In this document: positions 22,938 to 35,200 of the stretch, piece after piece
Numbering within the stretch: the stretch's first letter is position 1
Layout of the letters: every line of letters begins with the position of its first letter
Source: Beta vulgaris subsp. vulgaris
Taxonomy: Eukaryota; Streptophyta; Magnoliopsida; Caryophyllales; Amaranthaceae
Reading direction: 5' to 3'
DNA length: 64,000 nt
NCBI RefSeq assembly: GCF_026745355.1
Contig: NC_079205.1
Coordinates: forward strand, 65,458,032-65,522,031
Translations under genes and position numbers: made by a program
Notes under the pieces: generated by a model
What the model was told of the DNA's origin: nothing
The model's input: only the letters and a program-made list of their open reading frames with translations
Databases searched by the model: none

Positions 22938-23665
22938 AATGATAGTATTCCATGAAATAGTGTTGTTTAACTCTGCCTCCTACCAAAAGATGTTCAAAGC
23001 CATTTCCAACTTACTTTCTCTACAGCAAGCAGCAACTATAGCATTCTTAGAGACGCAATGCTTCCTGAAAAAAAACCACATTTAGAATACATGTCAATAA
23101 GTGAACTACAAGAAAACGCACTCGAATCATTACCGCTTTCTTTTCATCATATACGAATGCAACTGCATTCTTAGAGGCGAGAAAGACAATCTTGCAACCA
23201 AGTTAAGCATGATAGTGATAGTAAACTCATCGATACTGGTAGAGTATAAAACTATTCCTGGGAATCCAATCATCCGCTTAAGCTTTTGGTTGAGTTGCCA
23301 CCACTAAACTGAGATGATTGCATATCAACAAAGAGTCTAAAAGCACTCCTTTCATGATCCCGCCCCTCATCAGCATTGACATACCCAGCTAACATAGCAT
23401 TGTAAGTCACCAAGTCCTTGTATGGTGAAGAGTTAAAAAAGGAGCTCAGTTGTGTTTATGTCTTGATTCCTTAAGTGGGCAGCAATTGTGGTGTTCCAAG
23501 TACATAGATTTCGTTCAGGCATTTCATCGAACAGTTTCTGTGCATTCCATAAAACACCATATTCAGCATAAAAAGGATGAGATTATTGGATGTGAAGATA
23601 CTGGATTGAAATCCAGACTCTATGATTTGACAATGAATCAGAAGAACATCTTTTAAATAATTCAA
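22938..23665 (-). pseudogene. PPR protein pseudogene (At3g18840-like)
   Basis: Read on the minus strand through several frames, this stretch gives a collinear pentatricopeptide-repeat protein. In order: SGFQSSIFTSNNLI, YGVLWNAQKLFDEMPERN, LCTWNTTIAAHLRNQDI, KDLVTYNAMLAGYVNAD, ERSAFRLFVDMQSSQ, DEFTITIMLNLVARLS, SSAFSCSSLIDMYSKCGFF, SKNAIVAACCRESKLEMA, EAELNNTISWNTII. The order matches the N-terminal half of the Arabidopsis At3g18840 PPR family. At least two frame changes (one at a T run near 23430) and a stop (TAG after NIFW) break it. Functional members are organellar RNA-binding proteins. Two spurious ORFs on the plus strand overlap it. Confidence 0.8.
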
Positions 23666-23863
23666 ATGTATTTAATGGCGAAGATAAAATGTAGCCAGAG
23701 AAAAATGAGAGCATGAAAAACGAGGTTAGAAATATAGACGAGTATCAAATTTCATTGAGTAGTTACTTTGGTTACTAAACGGACAAGAAGCAGATTCTCA
23801 GAAATTCCTGGGTAGGCAAACAAATTGAATGTTAAGGATGTCTTCTACTTTGTTTAGGCGGAC

Positions 23864-24172
23864 GCGTTTGGTATGATTAATGAAAACGGAATGAAAATTA
23901 TTTGGATAAAGATGGAAAATGAAAATAATTATTATTACCTTTAATAGTTGTTTGGTATCCTAATAGAATAGAAACAATTGAGAGATTTATGATTGAGGAA
24001 GCAAACGTGATTTGTTTTTACTAGTTTTATAAGGGTAATAAATTGGGGATTGTGAATCCTTCCGGAAACGATATTTATTACTTAACATAATAACACTCCT
24101 ATCAAACAATTAGAAATGAAAACGCTTATTTGAATTTGTTTCCTACATCAAATTTTTTTATACCAAACACCC
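23864..24172. mobile_element. Probable hAT-like MITE
   Basis: The left end GCGTTTGGTATGATTAATGA and the inverted right end GGGTGTTTGGTATAAAAAAA share GTTTGGTAT. Internal segments (AAAACGGAATGAAAAT and its rough complement) also pair. It is about 309 bp, non-coding, with no clear target duplication. Confidence 0.5.
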
Positions 24173-24566
24173 TGTAAAGTCCTACATTAGTAGATCTTTG
24201 AGTATATTTTACTTTGAGGTTTGATAAATGACTTAAACTGAGATAGGAGTATCTAGCACAAGTTTTCATGCAACAAATATTATTTGTGTATATCATGAAT
24301 ATTGTTTGTTTATATAAAAATATTGTTTGTGTTTCGCATAACAAATAAGAGAAAAAGCAACACAAATAATTATATATACAAACAATATTTGTTATATACA
24401 AAAATAATATTTGTTACACGAAAACTTATATCTAACACATCTACCCGTTAGATGTATATCGTCCCTATCTTTATGAGCATAATATAACTGTATAAGAATA
24501 AGGTTCACTTAATTGGAGGCACTCCTTTTAGAGTACATATTTGCTTCCATTTGCAAAGATATTATC

Positions 24567-25850
24567 TTTTTTAACTCGAATAATACAAACTTTGGGCCGT
24601 TATCTAGCAATAATACAAACTTTTGATTATTTTTTAATAATACAAACTTTAGGCCAAAATTCCTTTAGTAGGTCAAGTTGACCATTAACCTGTAAAACAG
24701 GTAGATTTTTTTTTTAACTCCAAAATCTCTTCCTCCTTCCCCTAGCCAACCAACTGAAAATGTGAAACCCACTCCCACCCCCTCCCCCCACCTCCACGGC
24801 TCCAACCTCACCCCTCCCCCACCCTCACCTCCACAGCTCCACCCCCTCCCACAGCTCCACCCCACTCCCACCCCAGAGATGAGGTCCACCATCACCATCC
24901 CTCCCCACCATAAAACCGCCTCAAACTCACCACCCACGAAACTGCCTCAAACTCACCACCCACGAAACCACCTCAAACTCCCACCACGAAACTGTCTCAA
25001 ACTCACCACCACGAAACCACTTTCACAGACCCACCCCTACGGTTTAGGGTTTCTCCGCCACATGAACCGATTCTTCACTACCACCTCAAACTCACCACCA
25101 CCACCCTCAAACTCTCTTCTCTCAACTCACAAACCGCGAACGTCCTCGCGTAACTGTGCGAAATCGTCGACAACAATGACGTCTCCTCCTCCTCCCATTT
25201 GCCGATAATATCAAAATGACCGCCAATTTCGAAGATCATACTGATTTCGCGCGGTGATGGTGAGTTAGGGTTTGATTCCTTCCGCTTCGATTTGCGTTTG
25301 CGACGATTCGACTTGTTGTGCGGGAGAGGATATGAGTTTGAGCGATCGAGAATGGCGTCGGAGTTGACTGGAGATGTTGAAGATATGATGAAGGTGATGG
25401 TCGTCGGAGGGGTGCGTGTGTGTTTCGGGGTGGGGAAGGGCCAAAAATGGGGGTTGGTTGTCGAAGAGTGCGTGTGGTTTAGGGGTGGGGAGGGGGTGGG
25501 GGAGGGGTCTGGGTCTGGGGTCAGGGTGGTCGTCGGTGGGGGTGGTGGTGGGGTGGGGTGGGGTGGGGTAGTGAGAAAGAGAATGAAGGGGGGAGCAGTA
25601 GAAGAAAGAAAAAAAAGAAAAATTTTGATTTTTTTTTCCTAAATTTAAGAAATCAGCCAATCAAATAAAGACACGTGTCCTAGAGGTGCCATGTCAGCTT
25701 GGTTACCTCCTACAACAAGTTACCAACCGGTATTAACCTACTGGAGGAATTTTGGCCTAAAGTTTGTATTATTAAAAAATAATAAAAAATTTGTATTATT
25801 GCGAGAAAACGGCCCAAAGTTTGTATTATTCCAGTTAAAAAATCCAAAAA
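24567..25850. mobile_element. Long-TIR element with C-rich then G-rich core
   Basis: The first about 115 bp (24567-24680) are the inverted complement of the last 115 bp (about 25737-25850). They contain AATAATACAAACTTTGGGCCGTT and TTTAGGCCAAAATTCCT. The core is strongly strand-biased: 24720-25200 is C-rich (CCCACCTCCAC runs) and 25380-25600 G-rich. The long TIRs suggest a Mutator-like or foldback element. No target duplication was found. The Pro/Thr-rich and Gly/Val-rich ORFs within (24665, 24762, 25265, 25292) are composition artefacts. Confidence 0.7.
25484..25569 (+). other. G-quadruplex-prone G-run cluster
   Basis: At least four runs of three or more G occur within short distance twice (about 25484-25507 and 25538-25569), separated by single T or A. 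This matches the G3+N1-7 quadruplex rule directly. It is inside the long-TIR element. Confidence 0.7.
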
Positions 25851-26649
25851 TAAATGTATTTACTTATAACTTCTGAACAACATGAGTTCACCACGGTGGA
25901 GCACAACCCTCCAAATTCGGCATCCGACCCGCAAAAGTATACAGTGACAATTCTAGACACCTCTCTTTAGTGAAATCCAAATCGACATTTCGCTTATTAT
26001 ACGAGATCCGACGCATCTAGCAGAATATATAGTTTACTTAAACATGTATGAATTTTTTAAAACTTGTATAAAGTATTAAATTTAAGTTGTATTCTCTTTA
26101 ATTAGGTTTTACTTTTGGAAAATTATTTATACTAGTTGTTGGCCTAAGTTTAGCTCAAAATACATATATTATACTTGGATATTTCAGTGTTCAATCTTCA
26201 TAATCGATATGTCATCTTAACTAAATTAGTTCATATAATGTAATTTAAAGAGATAATCTAAGATTTTTTGATCAAGAATATAGCTTATTTTCAATAGATT
26301 TTTCCTGATAATATCTTACAAGGGATTTAGAATATAAATTTTTCATTAAAAGAATAACACGTGTCACTGTAGTAGGGATGACAACGGGTTAGACTTGGAC
26401 CGGATTATGCATCCGACTTCGACCCCACAAGATGTCGGATTTTAAACCCGAGTTTTAATTTGAAAAATCCGAATTTGAATCAGAGTATCCGACTTAAAAT
26501 TCGAACATCCGACTTCGATTATAATCTGACTTATTTTTTCGCTTATTCTTTTTAGTAAAAAAGTCTTCTATAATTCAATAATCTAATGAGTACAATTAAT
26601 CTTACGTCGACGCCAACTTGCCACCAAAACACACAAAAAGAGATGAACT
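25851..26649. other. Intergenic stretch with a degenerate ATCCGACTT repeat
   Basis: Mostly AT-rich. Near 26370-26530, ATCCGACTTCGA-like words recur (26411, 26508, with partial copies between), after GGGATGACAACGGG. This is probably a decayed short element. No gene seen. Confidence 0.35.
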
Positions 26650-26927
26650 AACTTTGCGCAAAGAGCAGCACACTCAAGATCCTCCCATAATTCAATAACT
26701 CACGAACATTCAAACAAAGCATGACTGGTGGATTCAACTACGCCATAACCCCAATGACTCGTCTGCGTCGATGAGATGTCTATATATGTTTGAAGAGAGA
26801 GCGAATAAGCAAGTAAATAAAAAGTTAAGCAATTAACCCAATCATTGAAGTGAATAGCTAAAATTTCATTTGCTAGCCAATGTAGTTTGACTAAGCCAAT
26901 TTGCTTGAGGTAAAGTTGTGGACACAT
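26650..26927 (-). pseudogene. LINE reverse-transcriptase zinc-binding fragment
   Basis: One frame reads GVVESTSHALFECS, followed after a stop by VIELWEDLECAAL. This resembles the zf-RVT region (CxxxxESxxHxFFxCxxxxxxW) at the C-terminus of plant non-LTR retrotransposon ORF2. A stop interrupts it. The rest of the LINE was not found. Confidence 0.55.
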
Positions 26928-27184
26928 GTGAGAATTTTGGTGAACAATTTCTATACTCTTTTTCTAAAAAAAATACTATCTTACTTCAAGTGGGACCTAC
27001 TCATATTGGTTAACCATTGGGGGGGGGGGTTTGGCTTAAAATGGAGTTAGCTAGATAAATCTATGCGGCACTCAAAGACAATTTTCATTTTGCCTCTACC
27101 ATTGGAGTTGCTCTTACAAGACTAAACACCTTAGAAAACAACAGGTTCAAAGACCCACTACCAACACATGTAAACTTTCTAATA

Positions 27185-27413
27185 CTACCTTTGGTCTTTA
27201 TTAGTTTATCCGTATTCCTTTTTGAGACGTCTCTTATTAGTTTATCTATTTATTTTATTTATATTTTGGAATGAGACCATTAACTTTCCACCACACATAC
27301 ATTTCACTTTAATCTAAATTAATAATTTCTCTTTTTTTCGATGTTCCACAATATTATTTCTCCTAAAAGTTGTGCAAAAAAAAAAAGGTAAACTAATAAA
27401 ATTCAATAGGGAA
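27185..27413. mobile_element. Stowaway-like MITE
   Basis: The left end CTACCTTTGGTCTTTATTAGTTTATC pairs with the inverted right end TTCCCTATTGAATTTTATTAGTTTACC. TA occurs at both flanks (27183-27184 and 27414-27415). It is about 229 bp and non-coding. Confidence 0.6.
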
Positions 27414-27908
27414 TATATTATTAGAATAAGGATTCGAACTGAGTTGGAACTGTACAAGATAAAAGAAGATGGGGTGTTTGATTGGGTAACGCAAGTGGTT
27501 GGGTCATTCATTCATAGCTTTACTCATTTTGATTTGGGAGCCTCTACTATTGGGCCCCACCTTCTGCATGCAATCTGGGCACTCCAAATTTAACAATTAA
27601 TTAAACATTAAACATCAGACAATTATCTCTGCTAAACTTCTACTTAAGGTACATAAACAGAATAAATACACTGTACAATTACCAATATACCCCTATCTTT
27701 TTCCTTTTTATGCTTCTGCCCAAACATGCGTGGGGCTCGAACTCTTTATTTACTAATATACCCCTCATTACGTTACATCTATACAAATATATTAAAAGGT
27801 GTACGTGACAATATATACACGTCACATGACACAGAGCATCTGTTACTCCACTAGAATTGTCCAATGTATACATAAGTCATGTCAATTAACAAAAGTAAAA
27901 TTAGCTTG

Positions 27909-27975
27909 TAACAAGATTTGAAACTCCGTAACCTCTTGATATTATACATGACATAATTACCATCTAAACCAACTT
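27909..27975 (-). repeat. Possible second SINE family fragment
   Basis: On the minus strand TGGTTTAGATGG (27960-27971) resembles a pol III A box, and AGTTTCAAATC (27915-27925) a B box, at plausible spacing. This differs from the three-copy SINE described at 28175-28260. It is a weak match and no target duplication was seen. Confidence 0.3.
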
Positions 27976-28174
27976 TTAATCATGCTTTAAGTGTCCATAT
28001 TATCATATTTGTACCTTTCAAATATCGAGTTTTCCTCAATATATTTTGAGGGGAATGAAAAAAAATGCGTATCAAATTCGAAAAACAGTATCAACCCAAT
28101 AATGTCCAAACTCAAATACTGGAGTTTTAGTTCATGTAATCCATGTACAATAAAAAAAATTAAGAAATTGAATA

Positions 28175-28260
28175 GTATAGATTTTGATCCCGAAACTTCA
28201 AGTACATATACTAAAGTTTTAACCACTAAGCTAAATTGTATTCAGTGTTATAATCATAAA
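28175..28260 (-). mobile_element. tRNA-derived SINE, copy 1 (minus)
   Basis: On the minus strand TAGCTTAGTGG (28223-28233) fits the pol III A box and GGATCAAAATC (28180-28190) the B box. The text between them matches copies at 34192-34320 and 52221-52330. The common core is TTTAGTATATGTACTTGAAG or close to it. Confidence 0.7.
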
Positions 28261-28596
28261 GTATTATATTAATAAATGAAATTTCTTCCTACCCGGTACA
28301 TAACCCGAGTCTAATAGCTAAGTTTTAAAAGCAAAACCAATCAAATATTTTCAGGGACAAAAATGCCAAACAAACACAGTCAAAACGGCTACTTTTTTAC
28401 CCCCCACGAATCTTTTTACTTTTTTGAAATTCGAATCAAACTTCCAAAATTACCCTCACCCCCGCCACAAATTTCCCACTTTGTACCCTCTAACATCACA
28501 AAATCCCCAGGGCAAAACAGTAAATTCCTTAAGTTGCAGAAATTACGGGACCCACTTTCAGTAAAATCCAAAGATCAATATCACTGAACAAGTACT

Positions 28597-29254
28597 ATTA
28601 TAATATTATTATTTTCTTTCTTCATACACTGTTTGTTTTCTGCTGCTTACTGTAAATGCTCTCTTTCTTTCTTCCTCCATTGCTTTATTTTCCTTACTCC
28701 TTAAGTACCTCAAACTTTTTCCCTCTTTTTTTTCTCTTTTCTACTATTTTCTCTCTCCTAGGTCACACTGTTTTTTTGTGTTTTCGCTTTTTCTCTCTCC
28801 TCCATTTTCATACCTAAGCTTCGATGCTGCTGTTTTAGCTTCATTCTTCTCTCTACTGGTACTACTTTCTCTCTCTTCATCTACTTTTGTTTTTTGTTTG
28901 ATTGTTTATTTTTGTGTTTTTTAGTTGAATTGAAATTAAACGAGGTTGATTATTTTTTTCTGGATTAATTTTAGTATATCTAGCTTGATGCATGTTGCTT
29001 TTACTAGATTAGTAGTTTAAGCATGATTTCTCTCTCTTCAGATATTTTTTTTTTTTTTTCTTTGGTGTTGTGGAAATTTAGACATTTAGTGATTCAATTT
29101 GAGTGAAAGATGGTTTGATTTTGTGATATTTCTCTCTTCAGCTACTTTATTTTTGTTTGAAAATTTTTGGTGTTCTGGAAATTCAGTGATTCAATTTGAG
29201 TGAAAAATGGTTTGATTTTGAAATATTTGAGTTTTTTTTTGTATGTTTTGGCAG
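28597..29254 (+). promoter_or_regulatory. Callose synthase promoter end, leader and 5'UTR intron
   Basis: An AT-rich TATAATATTATTATT stretch (28598-28612) is followed by a CT-rich leader with many TTTCTCTC runs. A donor GTACTACT at 28859 and an acceptor TTTTGGCAG ending 29254 would remove a 396-bp leader intron, 20 bp before the ATG. Pyrimidine-rich leaders with an intron are common in plant housekeeping genes. The transcription start is not determined. Confidence 0.45.
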
Positions 29255-29274
29255 GGAATTGAATTGTTGGAAAG

Positions 29275-32200
29275 ATGTCGTCGCCGTCGACTTCGAGAGG
29301 AGGAGGTTCTGATCAAGCGCCTGCAAGGCGGTTGATGAGGACTCAAACGGCGGGGAATCTTGGCGAAACGGCATTCGACAGTGAGATTGTTCCGTCTTCT
29401 CTTAATGAGATTGCTCCGATTCTTCGTGTTGCCAATGAAGTTGAAAAGCATAATCCTAGAGTTGCTTATTTATGTATGTTTCCATTTTCATGCCTTTTGT
29501 TTTAGGGTAAATGTATATGTTTTGCTGTCAATATAATACACAGATATGAATGCATGTACATGGTATATTGTGCGCATGGGACACCTAAGGTGATTGTTTG
29601 CTGATTTGGAGTTATGTCATTCTGCTTTTTTGTGTTTCTTCCAATGAGCAGGAAAATAACCTTTAGTGTCATGTTTATGATACACTCGTGTGTATAATAG
29701 AAATTGTCACTGATGTTAGTAATGCTGAGGTGTGTGAAAAGGTGAAGTGTTGTATCTGTGGGTTTGGACCGACTGTTCTCCCAAGATGTCTAAAGTGCTC
29801 AACCAACTACCTTTAATGGATGGTTGTTTCTTAGTTGGTCTAGTTGGGAGTGTCCAACTGTTGTTGGTACTTGAACTTTGAGGTTGACCTTGTGGTCTTT
29901 GACATGGCTTGAAAGAGTCCGAAGGACACAGCTGCTAGACTTTATCATAAACATTAACTGTTGCCTCTCTTTGATCAAAATCTTACAAGTACTATATATT
30001 GAAGACCTGGGAATTTGATGTCCCTCTCTCTCGAAGTTCTACTCTGTATGACAAATTCACGATTCACGAACCTGGTGGAGAATTGCTAGTTCAGATGTCA
30101 TATCTTTGTTGATTTGTTTCTGGAAAGTGCAATGGCTCATTGTTTTAAAGGGTTGAGCTGAAACTGCTTTTGAGATTTCTTTTTCACTAAACTCCATTTT
30201 TTCTACCCAAACATTCCTAAGCAGAGGTCAAATTCCTTGTTAGATATCTTGCCCCCGAAGATAATATCCTTTGTTAAATGGCATAATATGATGTCCTTGT
30301 TTTCTCCTTGCCATTTCTCTTTGACATATTCTTCTTGACATTTTGGGAGGTTGACATACATTCAGGATAAAGGGACTAATTTATTCTGTTGTCCCCCAAT
30401 TTCCCTTTACCTTTTGTTTCTTTGACTCTTTACCTTCGTGTGTACTGATTTTTAATACAATTTGAGATTTCGTAACAATTTGTGGCTTGTAGGTCGGTTC
30501 TATGCATTTGAGAAAGCACATCGGTTAGATCCAACTTCCAGTGGTCGTGGTGTCCGTCAATTCAAAACTGCACTTCTCCAAAGGCTAGAAAAGGTTTTGC
30601 ATCTTTTACTAATCTAATATATGTGTTTATTTTTATGGATTTTGTCCCAGCATATTAATTGCTGGTGGGACAGTTATATATATATGACATCAATAATTTA
30701 TGATTGATCTGATTTACTCAATGCGATAGAGAAGTTTCCATGCTCCATGGAGGCATCTCAAGCTTAGTCTGAATTTATGTACGTTGGTCGCAGGCGTGAA
30801 ATGGTCTGGTGGAAAGCATCTGGATGCATGTGCTTTCCTTCTAGATGTAGCTTTCCTTCTCTTTGTGTTGCATTGTGATAACATTCTTATGAAGATGTCA
30901 TATGTTATTTGTTTGTCTTTGCTTAATTCTTCTTGGTACTTTTCTGTTAGAGTTTGCGCAAATCCTTTACCCCCTTAGCTACTAATCTATCTTTGTGGTG
31001 TAAGTTTATAGGGATTAATTAGTCATTTTCCGTGTGATTGTCTCTTGTAATATGCGACTGTTTCTGTTATTGCTGCATATGACTTCATTTTGGGAAATAA
31101 GTTACTTGTCAGATTCAATGTGTTTTAGGTTTATTTGGCTTGTTCTGATAACTTTCATCCCTGCAGGAAAATGATCCAACATTGATGGGGAGAGTTAAAA
31201 AGAGTGATGCTCGGGAAATGCAAAGTTTTTATCAGCATTACTACAAGAAATATATTCAGGCATTGCAGAATGCAGCGGATAAGGCTGACCGGTGAGTTGG
31301 TTATACTGGTAAAAAGACACTGGTAGAATAATTTGCAAGTGTTTATCTGCTGCTGTTTTGTTGCAGCCTTAACAAACAATTCTATGTTCAGTGCTCAGCT
31401 CACAAAGGCGTATCAAACTGCTAACGTACTCTTTGAGGTGTTGAAGGCTGTTAACTTGACGCAGGCCATGGAAGTTGATCGTGAGGTGAGATGAATTCAT
31501 ACTTGATAGGCATGTCTTGATTGATACACATATTTTGCTACTCTCTCTCAGTGGTACTATTAATGTTTATGCTATTCCGTTGGGTTAACTTCTTTAGGGT
31601 TTGCATATTGCAGATCTTGGATACACACAATAAAGTAGCTGAGAAAACTGAAATTTATGCCCCATACAATATTCTTCCTCTTGATCCGGATAGTGCAAAT
31701 CAGGCAATTATGAGATACCCAGAGGTACATCTTGGCTGTGACACTCATCTTTCTTATACATGTTTGGAGATTGTGCTGCTCTTTCGGAACCTTTTAAAAG
31801 GATATCGACCTTTCAGATCCAAGCTGCAATGGTCGCCCTACGTAATACTCGAGGCCTTCCTTGGCCTAAGGACTACAAGAAAAAGCAAGATGAAGACATA
31901 TTGGATTGGCTCCAAGCGATGTTTGGATTTCAGGTGCTTCCTTTTCTTCTTTGTTCAATATTATCCAACTATTCTTTCTCTCAATTCTCTGTTGGTGAAC
32001 CATGTGAAGAGTTTGGTTGCTCTAATAATACTCCTAATTCAAGGAAATTCATTGTTGATGCAATTTGACATGCAGAAAGATAATGTGGCAAATCAAAGAG
32101 AGCACCTCATTTTATTGCTTGCCAATGTTCATATACGACAATTTCCAAAGCCCGATCAGCAACCAAAGGTGATTTTTAATTCTCAACTCTGTAATTCCAA

Positions 32201-35200
32201 CCGAATTTCCTTTCTGGAAACTTCTCTTGTTATTATTGTTTGTTTAGTTTGATTTTTGTCATCCTTTAACTTCTCATTGCTTGTCTTTTTTCTGGATAAT
32301 TTTTGATTGAAATCATTGTATTGTCCGTGAGTGAGTGCATTGACCACTCAACAATATTGCTATATGTTAGCTCTAGTATGTACAAACCATCTGTTCCCTC
32401 TAGATATCTTTAACAAAATCATATGGTTTCAGTTGGATGAACGTGCATTGACAGAAGTGATGAAAAAGCTCTTCAAGAGCTATAAGAAATGGTGCAAGTA
32501 CTTGGATCGCAAGAGTAGCCTCTGGTCAGTTTTTTGATCTCAATCTACTGTGATATGTCTGTCTGATACATGAGCCATTTAGTATCTTGCTAGAATTTTT
32601 TTATGGTTTTGGTGTAATACTTATATAATGCCACATTTATTGTGCACTCCTGACCGAGCATTTATGGGTTTCTTTCTGGGGGGGGTGTTGGAGATTTAGA
32701 GTATTAGATGTATTGTTTTCATGTCACGTGGTTTTGAGTCACATTGGTTATGTTGGTGTGATTCGAATCAACATGAGTTATAGAGTTCATTAATGTATGA
32801 ATACATTAATGAAGGAGCATTTTCTCGGTTTAGAGCGAGTGATCAGATTTGGCAGGGATTTAAAGAACGCGAAAATTGACAAAAGAGCGCGAGGAGCTCC
32901 CGCTCCAGAGGAGGAGCTTCTGCCCTGGCTTATTTTCACGTCTCTTCGGTTGGTTAGTGACGGTTATTTGTCATATAGTACCAAATGTTCCCGTGTTTCA
33001 ATGACTCTTATTCATGATTCTATACATGTTTATGAAAACAACAAGAGAAAACTCTCTCTATTGAAAAGCACAAGTTCATTGTTCATCACATCAAATTCTT
33101 TCACACTTATTCTCATTTAACGATTATCATAGTGAGTGTGATCATCTTTATTTCTTCTTTGTATTTCGAGAGTGAATTCCGTGTAATCCGTGCTCAAAGT
33201 AAGGGTCGGAATATTGCTTTTGGGAAAGCGTATCACGCGTAGAAGATTGTTCATTGTTGTTTCTAGTAGTCAAATTCGTGATCCTTGTAACGTCTTTGTA
33301 GCATTCTAACGGGGGGTTGGGGTGCTATTCTCTCTTCTTTTTTTTTCGTTTTGATAGTTGCTATTCTCTTGCTCTTGCTTTATTTAAAGTTAGTGGCTAA
33401 TTGCTTTCATATAATACAGGCTGCCAACAATACAGCAAGAAGTGCAGCAACGTAAACTATTGTACATGGGTCTGTATCTCCTTATATGGGGAGAAGCTGC
33501 AAATCTGAGATTTATGCCAGAATGTCTATGCTATATTTATCACCATGTATGCTTCTGAACCATCAAACTCTTGTGTCTGTTTCATTCTCAGATTTGGTCC
33601 TCTGTGCAATATGATTAGAAGTGAATATTACCTATTCAAGCTTGAATAGAATCATAAAAAGGTGTTTTCTGTTTGTTCTGTCATATGATCTCAAGTATCT
33701 GTTTTAGGCTGATGCTGGCGCCTGCATGCATAATTCTAGAGGTCTGTTTGGCTCTAACTTGGATAACACTTAAGATCTAGTTCCTGGATCACTTTAGCAA
33801 TAAGCATGAACAAATTGATTCCGAAAATTTGGATGGTTTGGTGAATCACATGCCCACCACTTTCAGAATGTTTCTTTGTTGTGTGGAACTATTACTTTAC
33901 TGTTTGGGCATTGTAAGTTGATAAATTATTTTGTCGCAACGAAAATATGTGTGCATCCATTGATTTGGTGGTGTTGTATAAATTAAGGGAATTTAGTTTT
34001 GCTATCCTATGGTGCGCCTGCGTTACAAATTGCAGTATTGGTATTTCTGTTGCTAATGGAAATGCGTAAACCGAATAAAGGATCGCACTGAGTTATGAAG
34101 GTGGGCTAGGAAGGGTTGGGACCCTAGATTGTCCGGGTAATTGTTTTTAAAAAAATACTTTGTTTAGTGGTTAATATTTTTCTTAGAAAATGATAACACC
34201 AAATATAACTTGGTTTAGTGGTTAAGACTTTAGTATATAAGCTTGAAGTCATGGAATCAAATCTAATTACATGGAGAAACACCCTAAGGGAGAGCAAGAT
34301 GCATGCCTTTTGAGGGTGGTGGTTCTTAAATACTTTGTTTTGTATATATTGTGAAAAAAAAGGAGGCAGAACTTATACTGGAAAAAATGGAAGTTACAGA
34401 AAAGCTACTCTTAATAGGAAAGTGAATGAGAGAATATGAGATATTTTTGAAGGATGGTGTGATTTAACATTCTATGAATTAAATATTTATTAATGTGTAA
34501 GCAATCCACCTACCTTATTATGTTAGCCAAATGTTTTTCCGGACCAGGGATCTAGTTTTTCTTTTTCTTATTTTTGTGCAGTTAAGTTTAGTTTCTAATA
34601 GTCAGTGATGTATATATGCAGCTTGTTGCTGCTAACTCACCTTAATAACCGGTTGGCTCCCAGATCTACCTCCGCTCCTTTGCCTTGTGCTTTCGTTTAA
34701 AATGTTTCTTTCCTCTTTAGTAGATTAGAGCACCCTTATAGCTATGAAGGGAAACTGACAATTAAATATACTACTTCCTTTCCACACTTTGTCTGTGTTA
34801 CATTATGTTGAGAGATGAACTTTATGGCAGGCTTGCTGAGTTTGTGAACTTTGGCTGGATTTAATTGGCTTGGTGAGAGAACATTAATTGAATTTTAAAT
34901 TTTGCTGTTCTGCTCTTGTATAGATGGCATTTGAACTTTATGGGATGCTTGCTGGAAATGTCAGTCCCAGGACGGGTGAGAATGTGATGCCAGCATACGG
35001 TGGTGAAGAAGAGGTCTTTTTGAGAAAAGTTGTCACACCTATTTATGATGTCATAAGACGGGTATTTGACTATGATCCATGTTTCAATTGATTATTGCTA
35101 AATATTTATACTTTGCTATATTAACTATGTTTAATGCGGTGACCTATACGCTTCACAGGAAGCTGAAAGTAGCAAAAAAGGAAAATCAAAACATTCGCAG

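Noticed and set aside
24665..25660. Four overlapping ORFs of 90-148 codons
   Set aside because: They are Pro/Thr- or Gly/Val-rich products of the C-rich and G-rich core of a long-TIR element, with no domain.
31521..32252. A 243-codon plus-strand ORF
   Set aside because: It reads through callose synthase exons 5-7 and their introns; real exon frames with GT-AG borders explain it.
32681..32685. G-run as firm proof of a 5-bp target duplication for the solo LTR
   Set aside because: Both flanks are simple G tracts, so the match is not informative by itself.
32797..33120. A 107-codon ORF in callose synthase intron 8
   Set aside because: It lies within the probable solo LTR and has no recognisable domain.
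34158..34293. A tRNA gene at the A/B-box sequences
   Set aside because: No acceptor stem or anticodon arm could be folded by eye; the same sequence recurs as a dispersed SINE.
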